NCBI GenBank assembly: GCA_017623335.1
Contig: JAGAPI010000029.1
Location: forward strand, 1 to 12,013
Direction of reading: 5' to 3'
DNA: 12,013 bases
From: Prevotella sp.
GTDB taxonomy: Bacteria > Bacteroidota > Bacteroidia > Bacteroidales > Bacteroidaceae
The position numbers were made by a program, and so were the translations under genes. The notes under the pieces are model-generated. The model was not told where the DNA came from. It saw nothing but the letters and a program-made list of their open reading frames with translations, and ran no database searches. Of this stretch, positions 5,306 to 12,013 are shown piece after piece. The stretch's first letter is position 1. Every line of letters begins with the position of its first letter.

Positions 5306-6877
5306 ATGACAAACAACGGACTATTACTTTGGGTGGACGACGAGATAGAGCTGTTGCGCGCCCACATATTATTTCTGGAGAAAAAAGGCTATGAGGTGGT
5401 GACGGTGTCGAACGGTACTGATGCCATTGAGCAGTGTGCGCAGCAGAATTTCGACATTGTGCTGCTCGACGAGATGATGCCTGGACTGAGTGGACTGGAG
5501 ACACTGCAGCGTATAAAGGAGATACATCCTGAACTGCCTGTGGTGATGGTGACTAAGAGCGAGGAGGAAAACATCATGAACCAAGCCATTGGAAGCAAGA
5601 TTTCCGACTATCTCATAAAGCCCGTAAACCCGAACCAGATATTGCTGTCGTTGAAAAAGAACATCCACCGCAAGGAGATTGTGGCGGAGGTGACACAGAG
5701 CACCTACCAGCAGAATTTTACCAACATCTCTATGCAGATTGACGACTGTCGTACGGCATCCGACTGGCAGGAGCTCTACCGCAGGCTGGTGCACTGGGAG
5801 CTGGAGCTGAGCAGCACCGACAGTCAAATGACCGAGATGCTGCGCATGCAGAAGGAGGAGGCAAACAATGCTTTTGCCAAGTTCATAAAGAAGAATTATC
5901 TTGACTGGGTGGACGAGATTATGTCAATGAGCGGCAACGGCAGTCATCCGCTGATGAGTCCTGAGGTGATGAAGAAGAAGGTGTTCCCACTGCTGAGCAG
6001 CGGTGAGAAGGTGTTTATGGTGGTGTTTGATAATTTCCGCTACGACCAGTGGCGCACCATAGCTCCTGAGATTGCCGACTCATTTGAGATTACCGATGAC
6101 CTGTATTACAGCATTCTGCCCACAGCCACGCAGTATGCGCGCAATGCGATATTCAGCGGACTGATGCCCAACAAGATTGCGCAGATGTTTCCTGACCTGT
6201 GGGTGGATGAGGATGAGGAAGAAGGAAAGAACCTCAACGAGGCTCCGCTGATAAAGACACAGATAGACCGTTTCCGTCGTCACGACACATATTCTTATAA
6301 TAAGATAAACACATCGGCGGATGCGGAAAAGTTTCTTCAACTGTTTAGCCAGTTGAAGAAGAACGACCTCAATGTGGTGGTGTTCAACTTTATAGATATG
6401 CTCAGCCATGCCAGAACAGAGTCGAGAATGGTGCGCGAACTCGCCAACAACGAGAGTGCCTACCGTTCGATTACGCTCAGCTGGTTCCGCCATTCGGCAG
6501 TGTCGGAGTTTTTCAAGCTGCTGGCACAAACCGACTGTGCCGTAATAGTTACCACCGACCATGGCTCGATACGTTCAAGTAAGCCTGTGAAGATTATCGG
6601 CGACCGCAACACCAACACCAATCTGAGATACAAATTAGGAAAGAATCTGGCGTGCAATGACAAGGATATATTTGTGATTAAAGACCCCAGACAGGCACAG
6701 TTGCCGCAGCCAAACATCAGCACCAGTTACGTGTTTGCCACGGGTAGCACTTTTTTTGCCTATCCTAACAACTACAATTATTATGTGTCCTATTACAAGG
6801 ATACGTTCCAGCACGGCGGCATATCAATGGAGGAGATTATGGTTCCGCTGATAACTTTAAGAAGAAAAAGAAAATGA
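5306..6877 (+). CDS. porX: Type IX secretion response regulator with PglZ domain, PorX family
   Basis: A 523-residue two-domain signalling protein. Residues 1-120 form a response-regulator receiver: acidic pocket D11/D12, phospho-acceptor D55 (IVLLDEMMPG), T83 and K105 (LIKPVNP) are all present. A helical linker leads to a PglZ domain of the alkaline phosphatase superfamily (about 230-520). Likely metal and catalytic residues are D242 (VVFDNFRYDQWR), T273 or T275 (LPTATQYARN), D364/H368 (NFIDMLSHAR), D418/H419 (VTTDHGS) and H503 (FQHGGISMEE). In Porphyromonas gingivalis PorX works with the kinase PorY and the sigma factor SigP to control type IX secretion genes; no kinase gene is present here. 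There is no DNA-binding domain, so it probably acts through protein partners or hydrolysis of a phosphodiester. It lies 15 bases after porW and overlaps tsaE by 4 bases. Confidence 0.92.
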   Translation: MTNNGLLLWVDDEIELLRAHILFLEKKGYEVVTVSNGTDAIEQCAQQNFDIVLLDEMMPGLSGLETLQRIKEIHPELPVVMVTKSEEENIMNQAIGSKISDYLIKPVNPNQILLSLKKNIHRKEIVAEVTQSTYQQNFTNISMQIDDCRTASDWQELYRRLVHWELELSSTDSQMTEMLRMQKEEANNAFAKFIKKNYLDWVDEIMSMSGNGSHPLMSPEVMKKKVFPLLSSGEKVFMVVFDNFRYDQWRTIAPEIADSFEITDDLYYSILPTATQYARNAIFSGLMPNKIAQMFPDLWVDEDEEEGKNLNEAPLIKTQIDRFRRHDTYSYNKINTSADAEKFLQLFSQLKKNDLNVVVFNFIDMLSHARTESRMVRELANNESAYRSITLSWFRHSAVSEFFKLLAQTDCAVIVTTDHGSIRSSKPVKIIGDRNTNTNLRYKLGKNLACNDKDIFVIKDPRQAQLPQPNISTSYVFATGSTFFAYPNNYNYYVSYYKDTFQHGGISMEEIMVPLITLRRKRK

Positions 6878-7293
6878 AAATAGTAATAGATAATATTGAG
6901 AATATTCACAATGCTGCCCGTGAGTTTGTGGCAGGCATCGGTGTCAGTAAGGTTTTTGCATTCTACGGCAAAATGGGAGCAGGGAAAACCACGTTTATCA
7001 AAGCTGTCTGTGAGGAATTGGGAGTGGGCGATGTGATCACGTCACCTACATTCGCCATCGTAAACGAGTATGAGAGCGAAACGCAGGCTCTTACCATTTT
7101 CCACTTCGATTTCTATCGGATAAAAAAACTTGAGGAAGTCTACGACATGGGATATGAAGACTATTTCTATGGCGGCGGACTGTGCTTCATAGAATGGCCC
7201 GAGCTGATAGAAGAACTCCTGCCCGAGGATGCCGTAAAAGTGACAATCGCCGAGCAGGAGGATGGTTCACGTGTAGTGGAGTGTGATAATTAA
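6874..7293 (+). CDS. tsaE: tRNA threonylcarbamoyladenosine synthesis ATPase TsaE
   Basis: Small P-loop ATPase (139 residues) that works with TsaB and TsaD to put threonylcarbamoyl on adenosine 37 of ANN-decoding tRNAs. Motifs: Walker A GKMGAGKTT (32-40), the SPTF switch loop (57-60, VITSPTFAIVNEY), and the Walker B-like region FHFDFYRIKKLEEVYDMGYEDYF (read as 76-98), then CFIEWPE (104-110). All are typical of the family and the length is normal. Its ATG lies within the porX stop region (ATGA, 4-base overlap), which points to translational coupling. It ends only 5 bases from the stop codon of the convergent trxA gene. tsaB and tsaD are not in the window. Confidence 0.95.
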   Translation: MKIVIDNIENIHNAAREFVAGIGVSKVFAFYGKMGAGKTTFIKAVCEELGVGDVITSPTFAIVNEYESETQALTIFHFDFYRIKKLEEVYDMGYEDYFYGGGLCFIEWPELIEELLPEDAVKVTIAEQEDGSRVVECDN

Positions 7294-7298
7294 AGGAG

Positions 7299-7613
7299 TT
7301 AGAGAACCTTCTCGATCTTCTCCACAAGCTTAGCCTTTGGCACAGCGCCAACTGACTTGTACACAACCTCACCATTCTTGATAAAGAGAATGGTGGGGAT
7401 GCTGCGTATACCGTGCTGCATTGCTATGTCATCGGCTTCGTCAACATTGCATTTGCCCACTACAATCTTGCCGTCATACTCGTTTGCAAGTTCTTCCACT
7501 ATAGGCAGCATCTGACGGCAAGGACCGCACCATGTAGCCCAAAAATCAATCATCAAAGGCAGTTCGCCTTCGGCGTAGCCCTTGTAGTTCTCGTTTGTGA
7601 TTGTTACTTCCAT
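7299..7613 (-). CDS. trxA: Thioredoxin
   Basis: A 104-residue classical thioredoxin, the cytoplasmic disulfide reductant kept reduced by thioredoxin reductase. The active site WCGPC sits at 28-32 within FWATWCGPCRQM, and the cis-proline loop is SIPT (75-78 region, GIRSIPTILFIKNGE). There is no signal peptide or membrane anchor, so it is cytoplasmic and not a TlpA/ResA type. The ATG at 7613 is preceded on the minus strand by AAAAAACAAGAATT, an A-rich leader. It lies 28 bases downstream of dnaE on the same strand, so it may be co-transcribed; a degenerate TAACTTAA in the gap is too weak to call as a promoter. Confidence 0.95.
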   Translation of the reverse strand: MEVTITNENYKGYAEGELPLMIDFWATWCGPCRQMLPIVEELANEYDGKIVVGKCNVDEADDIAMQHGIRSIPTILFIKNGEVVYKSVGAVPKAKLVEKIEKVL

Positions 7614-7641
7614 AATTCTTGTTTTTTAATTAAGTTATTGA

Positions 7642-10600
7642 TTAATTGATTTTATATTCTAATGCTTCGTTATTCTTAATATATGAGAGCAGTGATGATT
7701 TCACATCAATGGTTTTTGACGTGCTGCGCAGCGATACTATGTGTTTGCCTATTGAGTCGTGAAGCTGGAAGAACAGGCGTGTCTTTCCAGGACTCTCGGC
7801 TATCAATTCGTCAAGCTCGGCAACAATCTGATTGTTTAGGATATCGGTGTTAATAGATATTGTTATTTTGTCGATTGCCTTTTCCTTCACCGACTGCATA
7901 TACTCCACGTTTTGTATCTTCAAGTCATAAAAGTCGGAGTCGCGGTAGCGCTGTTTAAGTGTGGCTGTGATATACAGAATGCAGTCCTGTTGGAACATGC
8001 CGTTCCACCGTCCCCAGTCCTCCGACCACAGTGCAAGCTCTCCACCGCCCGAGAAGTCCTCAAGCTTTATTATGCCGAAGGGTTTGCCCTGTTTGGTGAA
8101 CCTCGGGGTTACGCTTGTCACTATACCTCCGAATACTATCTGCTGACGGTTTTGCAGTTGTTTTACTTCCGCCAACTCGTTGCATTTTGTGTTACATAGA
8201 TTTTCAAGTACTATTTGGAATTCGTTGAGCGGATGTGCTGACAGGTATATTCCCACAAGCTCGCGCTCCTTGTTGAGGCGCTCAATGTCACTCCAGTCGT
8301 CACCTCTTATTATTGGAGGTGTGGCGATGTCGATGTTGTCCTCGTCACCTCCAAACAGCGAATTCTTTATGCTCTGTATCTCCTGCTGGTATTTTTGACC
8401 GTGGCGGATAAACAGGTCTATAAACCGCTCTCCCTTGGCGTTCACGGCAAAGAAGTCTTCGCGACGCAACTGTTTGAAGTCGTCAAAAGCTCCGCTTAGA
8501 ACGAGATACTCGATGTTCTTGCTGGTGACGTTGCTGAAGTTTATTCGGCGTATGAAGTCGAATATGTCCTTATAGGGACCGTTCTTGTCGCGCTCGCCAA
8601 CGATGGCGTCAGCGGCGGCTCCGCCCACGCCTTTGATGGCAGAGATACCGAAGCGCACTTCACCTTTTTTGTTGGCGCTGAACTTCTGACGGCTGCCGTT
8701 CACATCGGGACCCTTGGTGGGTATTCCCATTGCCTTGCACTCGTCCATCAGTTTGGTGATTTCAGTAATGTTTGCAAGGTTTCGGCTCATCACCGCTGCC
8801 ATGTATTCTGCCGGGTAGTGGGCTTTCAGATAGGCTGTCTGGTAAGCCACCCACGAGTAGCATGTGGCGTGACTCTTGTTGAACGCGTAGGATGCAAATT
8901 TCTCCCAGTCAGCCCATATCTTTTCCAGAACTTTAGGGTCGTGTCCGTTTTTCTTTCCTCCCTCAATGAATTTCGGCTTCATCTGGTCTACGATGTCCTT
9001 CTTTTTCTTACCCATAGCCTTACGCAGGGCGTCGCTCTCGCCGCGGGTGAAGTTTGCCAGTTGTCGCGACAGAAGCATCACCTGCTCCTGATACACCGTG
9101 ATGCCGTAGGTGTCCTTCAGATATTTTTCCATACACGGGATGTCGTATGTCACCTTCGTAGGGTCGTGCTTACGGGCTATGAAGTCGGGGATGTAGTCCA
9201 TTGGTCCCGGGCGGTAGAGGGCATTCATGGCAATGAGATCCTCGAACACTGTGGGGTGAAGCTCGCGCAGATATTTCTGCATACCGTTTGACTCAAACTG
9301 GAACGTGCCGATTGTGCGTCCCTGCTGATATAGCTGATAGGTCAGCTCGTCGTCTATGGGCAGAGTGTCCAAGTTTATAGTCTCGCCAGTGGTGAGGCGT
9401 ATGTTCTCTATCGCCTCCTTCAATATCGAAAGGGTCTTCAGTCCCAGAAAGTCCATCTTTATCAGTCCGGTCGACTCAATCACGTGACCGTCATACTGTG
9501 TGCAGCGCAGCTTGTGCCCCTCGTCGGTCTTGTCTTCCACCACCGACACAGGTACCCAGTCGCTTATCTCGTCACGGCAGATGATGAATCCGCAGGCGTG
9601 GATGCCCGTGTTGCGCACTGTTCCCTCAAGCATCTTCGCATACTTCATGGTGTTGCTCAGCTTAGGGTCGGTGCTTGCCTCGGCGTCGCGGAGCTCGGGC
9701 ACGCATTTTATGGCGTTGGTGAGGTTCATCTTCAGTCCGTCGGGCAGACGGTCGGGAATCTTCTTACATAAATCATTACTTATGCTTATTGGCAGTTTCT
9801 CAACACGTGCCACGTCCTTTATTGAGTTCTTCGTTGCCATGGTGCCGTAGGTGATGATGTGGGCACAGTTGGCATGACCATATTTGTCTTCCACCCATTC
9901 CAGCACTCTGCCTCGGCCGTCGTCATCGAAGTCGGTGTCGATATCGGGCAGAGATATACGGTCGGGATTGAGGAAACGCTCAAACAGCAGGTCGTACTTC
10001 ATCGGGTCAATCTTGGTGATGCCCAGACAATATGCCACCACCGAGCCGGCAGCCGAGCCACGTCCCGGCCCCACCATCACTCCCAGCTCGTTTTGTGCTG
10101 AGTTGATGAAGTCCTGCACGATGAGGAAGTATCCTGGGAATCCCATGGTCTTCATGATGTGGAGTTCAAAATTTATGCGCTCTTTCACATCATCGGCAAG
10201 TGGGGTGGGGTATAACCGTTCTGCTCCTTCATAGGCAAGCTTTGCCAGATAGTCTGCTTCAAATTTTATGCGGTAAAGTTTCTCAAAACCTCCGAGCTTC
10301 TTTATTTTCTTCTCGCCTTCCTCCTTAGGCAGCGGATTGTTGCCGTTCTCGTCGCTTGTAAATTCACGGAACAGGTCGTCCTCACTGAACTTCTGCCGCC
10401 ATAGCTCCTCCGTTCCAAATTCCTCTGGAATTGGAAAAAAGGGCATGATGGGGGCATGTTCAATGTCATAGAACTCCACCTTGTCGAGAATTTCGGCAGT
10501 GTTCGCGAGTGCTTCAGGCACATCGCTGAATATGGCATTCATTTCCTCGCGTGTCTTAAACCACTCCTGCTTGGTGTAAAGCATACGGTCGGGGTCGTCA

Positions 10601-11355
10601 AGATCCCTGCCAGTGCTCATACACAACAGGTGGTCGTGTGCTTCGGCGTTGTCCTCGTCCACAAAGTGTGCATCGTTGGTACACACTAATTTCACTCCGT
10701 ATTCCTTTGCCAGTTCCATTATCTGGGCATTTGCCTTCTGCTGCAGGGGAAAGGTTTCGCGGTTGGCGCGGATGTTGGGGTCTTTCACTTCGTGGCGCTG
10801 CAGCTCCAGATAGTAGTCGTCACCCCACAGGCGCTTGTGCCATTCTATTGCCTCACGTGCTCCCTCAATGTCGCCCTTGAGAATCTTTGCCGGCACTTCG
10901 CCGGCAATACATGCCGAGCATACTATCAGTCCCTCGTGGTGGCGCTCCAGATCCTCACGGTCAGTACGCGGACGCATATAAAAGCCGTCCACCCATGCGT
11001 TTGACACTAACTTTATCAGGTTCTTATATCCTTTGTAGTTCTTCGCCAATACAATGAGGTGATAGCCGCTCTTGTCGCCCTTTGATGCTTCGCGTTGCTC
11101 CTTTTTGCGGTGAGCCACATACATCTCACAGCCCAGGATAGGCTTAAACAGTTCTTTTCCTTCCTTCTTGCGCTTGCCGTTCACTTTGTTGCAGGCGTCA
11201 AAAAACTCTTTGATGCCAAACATGTCACCATGGTCGGTTATCGCCATGCCGCGCATACCGTTGGCGACAGCCTTGTCCACCAGCTTGCCTATGCTCGACT
11301 GACCGTCAAGTATAGAATAATATGTATGTACGTGAAGATGTACGAAGTCTTCCAT
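7642..11355 (-). CDS. dnaE: DNA polymerase III alpha subunit (replicative polymerase)
   Basis: Catalytic subunit of the replicative DNA polymerase, DnaE1 type, 1237 residues with the ATG at 11355. The PHP domain comes first (HLHVHTYYS, H8/H10; ITDHGD, D41/H42; GCEMYV; GYHLIVL; TNDAHF, D228/H230); its metal ligands look intact. The polymerase core holds GPGRGSAAGSVVAYCLGI (429-446), the catalytic acids D471 and D473 in PDIDTDFDDDGR, and D635 in KMDFLGLK. A helix-hairpin-helix region is near 905-920 and an OB fold near 1070-1150 (IVFGGIVTSVTPRFTKQGKP). An insert of about 50 residues (310-360), charged, lies between PHP and palm. A longer start at 11415 would add 20 residues across the promoter and is rejected because MEDFVHLHVHTYYS is the normal beginning. 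No DnaQ-type exonuclease domain and no intein are seen. Confidence 0.97.
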   Translation of the reverse strand: MEDFVHLHVHTYYSILDGQSSIGKLVDKAVANGMRGMAITDHGDMFGIKEFFDACNKVNGKRKKEGKELFKPILGCEMYVAHRKKEQREASKGDKSGYHLIVLAKNYKGYKNLIKLVSNAWVDGFYMRPRTDREDLERHHEGLIVCSACIAGEVPAKILKGDIEGAREAIEWHKRLWGDDYYLELQRHEVKDPNIRANRETFPLQQKANAQIMELAKEYGVKLVCTNDAHFVDEDNAEAHDHLLCMSTGRDLDDPDRMLYTKQEWFKTREEMNAIFSDVPEALANTAEILDKVEFYDIEHAPIMPFFPIPEEFGTEELWRQKFSEDDLFREFTSDENGNNPLPKEEGEKKIKKLGGFEKLYRIKFEADYLAKLAYEGAERLYPTPLADDVKERINFELHIMKTMGFPGYFLIVQDFINSAQNELGVMVGPGRGSAAGSVVAYCLGITKIDPMKYDLLFERFLNPDRISLPDIDTDFDDDGRGRVLEWVEDKYGHANCAHIITYGTMATKNSIKDVARVEKLPISISNDLCKKIPDRLPDGLKMNLTNAIKCVPELRDAEASTDPKLSNTMKYAKMLEGTVRNTGIHACGFIICRDEISDWVPVSVVEDKTDEGHKLRCTQYDGHVIESTGLIKMDFLGLKTLSILKEAIENIRLTTGETINLDTLPIDDELTYQLYQQGRTIGTFQFESNGMQKYLRELHPTVFEDLIAMNALYRPGPMDYIPDFIARKHDPTKVTYDIPCMEKYLKDTYGITVYQEQVMLLSRQLANFTRGESDALRKAMGKKKKDIVDQMKPKFIEGGKKNGHDPKVLEKIWADWEKFASYAFNKSHATCYSWVAYQTAYLKAHYPAEYMAAVMSRNLANITEITKLMDECKAMGIPTKGPDVNGSRQKFSANKKGEVRFGISAIKGVGGAAADAIVGERDKNGPYKDIFDFIRRINFSNVTSKNIEYLVLSGAFDDFKQLRREDFFAVNAKGERFIDLFIRHGQKYQQEIQSIKNSLFGGDEDNIDIATPPIIRGDDWSDIERLNKERELVGIYLSAHPLNEFQIVLENLCNTKCNELAEVKQLQNRQQIVFGGIVTSVTPRFTKQGKPFGIIKLEDFSGGGELALWSEDWGRWNGMFQQDCILYITATLKQRYRDSDFYDLKIQNVEYMQSVKEKAIDKITISINTDILNNQIVAELDELIAESPGKTRLFFQLHDSIGKHIVSLRSTSKTIDVKSSLLSYIKNNEALEYKIN

Positions 11356-11385
11356 ATTTTTGTTCCCGCTATTTGTTATTGTCTG

Positions 11386-11416
11386 CAAAGTTACGAATAA
11401 GCGAGGACAAAACAAA
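11386..11416 (-). promoter_or_regulatory. dnaE promoter (Bacteroidota -33/-7 type)
   Basis: On the minus strand TTTG (11416-11413), a 19-base spacer and TAACTTTG (11393-11386) match the consensus fully. A run of A and T bases upstream (11417-11445) could act as an UP-like element. The leader to the ATG at 11355 is about 25-30 bases. The same element, ungapped and 85 percent identical over 60 bases, drives the Fe-S gene at 1052. Confidence 0.8.
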
Positions 11417-11536
11417 ATATAAAATGAATTTTTAATATTTTTTTTGTCGAGCGGGAGTAACTTCTACAAAGTTGCAAATAAGCGAGGACAAAACAAAATA
11501 TAAAATGAATTTTTAATATTTTTTTGTCGAGCGATA

Positions 11537-11555
11537 GTAACTTATGAAAAGTTAC
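11537..11555. repeat. Short hairpin GTAACTT-N5-AAGTTAC at the repeat junction
   Basis: A perfect 7-base inverted repeat spans the boundary of units 2 and 3. The equivalent place between units 1 and 2 (11457-11475, GTAACTT-N5-AAGTTGC) keeps it with one G-T wobble. It may be a trace of how the tandem array formed or a regulator site. No T-run follows. Confidence 0.4.
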
Positions 11556-11588
11556 GAACCAACGGTCGATGAAGTCAATAAGCGAGGA

Positions 11589-12013
11589 GCAGTCTCAGCG
11601 CCATTTACATTATCATAATCATAAAGTCATTGTAGAATAGCATGCCCCCACACTGGACTTGCTTTGAGGAAAAACGTACAGGAAAAAAGGAAGCGGTTGT
11701 TGAGCAAAAATGAACGTTTTCGTTAAGCCACGAGCAGAGTCAAGCTTGCTTGAGCTATGCCATGGCGAGACAACATCGGAGGAACTCCAACATCTCTGTG
11801 GAAGAGAGGTACATTTTGTGTGCAAAATTATACAAAATATAAGAAACAAAGGCATAATTAGCATATTTCTTATTTTTTCATAACGTTATTTAACATAAAT
11901 CAACGAAGTTACAAAACGTTTGTTGAGCAAAACGGGAATCATCAACAACCGCTCCTGCCTGTTTCTCAGTCTGTTAATTTTCCAAACAGTATTCATGTAC
12001 TTCTCTTACAAAG
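11589..12013. other. Gene-poor, A/T-rich intergenic stretch with a spaced inverted repeat
   Basis: No convincing gene is seen on either strand. An 81-codon minus-strand frame exists (11864-11619) but lacks recognisable domains and contains a TAATTTTG box inside itself. The stretch holds a 12-base inverted repeat (11692-11703 with 11942-11953) and a 13-base direct repeat TTGTTGAGCAAAA (11697-11709 and 11920-11932). Part of the interior (11730-11800) is less A/T-rich than its flanks, which could be the remnant of an inserted element. Confidence 0.45.
11692..11953. repeat. Spaced inverted repeat AGCGGTTGTTGA / TCAACAACCGCT
   Basis: AGCGGTTGTTGA (11692-11703) is the exact reverse complement of TCAACAACCGCT (11942-11953). 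The similarity continues outward imperfectly: both arms have GGA and then ACAGG further out. The 238 bases between lack a transposase. The layout resembles a small non-autonomous element (MITE) or a remnant, but a target-site duplication was not found. Confidence 0.4.

Larger units (their letters stand above)
11386..11588 (-). repeat. Tandem ~81-base promoter repeat upstream of dnaE (2 full copies and a broken third)
   Basis: Unit 1 is 11386-11466 (81 bases) and unit 2 is 11467-11546 (80 bases); they differ by six substitutions and one T in a T-run (8 versus 7). A third copy begins at 11547 (AAAAGTTACGAA), is interrupted after 11558 by about 18-20 bases, and resumes with AATAAGCGAGGA at 11577-11588. 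Read on the minus strand each unit carries the spacer core CGCTTATT and a -7 box: TAACTTTG in unit 1, CAACTTTG in unit 2, TAACTTTT in unit 3. Only the unit nearest dnaE keeps the full consensus. Confidence 0.85.

Noticed and set aside
11386..11588. The ~81-base repeats as a CRISPR array
   Set aside because: The units are adjacent with no unique spacers, are too long, and there are no cas genes; they are tandem duplicates of a promoter.
11823..11850. Minus-strand promoter TTTG-N16-TAATTTTG
   Set aside because: The spacer of 16 is below the usual range and no supported gene follows.
11619..11864. Minus-strand frame of 81 codons right of the promoter array
   Set aside because: No domain, odd composition, no promoter upstream in the correct spacing, and it spans one arm of an inverted repeat. 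It could be a chance frame in a dispersed repeat; not called as a gene.

Overview
The window looks like chromosomal core DNA from a Bacteroidota bacterium of the order Bacteroidales, most likely Prevotella or a close relative. Evidence: several start codons sit behind A/T-rich leaders without a Shine-Dalgarno sequence; promoter-like sites match the Bacteroidota housekeeping consensus TTTG-N19/20-TAnnTTTG; and the gene content includes a PorW/SprE-type lipoprotein next to a PorX-type response regulator with a PglZ domain. The genus is inferred, not proven.

Left part (1-1372). A truncated gene for an exported protein runs leftward off the edge (1-101, minus strand). Its upstream region holds a strong sigma-54 (-24/-12) promoter, an IHF-like site and a TGTCCG-N4-CGGACA operator, in the order expected for an enhancer-dependent promoter. 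Rightward from the same region come ogt (DNA alkylation repair) and then a MIP18/DUF59 Fe-S assembly gene with its own promoter.

Middle part (1386-7293, plus strand). lpxH (lipid A synthesis) follows the Fe-S gene closely. Then comes a compact cluster of porW (type IX secretion lipoprotein), porX (type IX secretion response regulator) and tsaE (tRNA t6A synthesis), with gaps of 15 and -4 bases. porW and porX side by side suggest that a secretion-machine part and its regulator are made together.

Right part (7299-12013, minus strand). dnaE (replicative polymerase) followed by trxA (thioredoxin) converges on tsaE with only 5 bases between stop codons. Upstream of dnaE is a tandem array of an ~81-base unit that carries the dnaE promoter. 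The first 60 bases of the nearest unit match, without gaps and at 51 of 60 positions, the promoter of the Fe-S gene 10.4 kb away on the other strand. This points to a portable promoter module. The last ~450 bases have no convincing gene but contain a 12-base inverted repeat about 240 bases apart.

No CRISPR array, tRNA, rRNA, transposase or clear intrinsic terminator was seen. The core genes are ordinary; the unusual material lies in the intergenic regions and in repeat-derived linkers inside porW.
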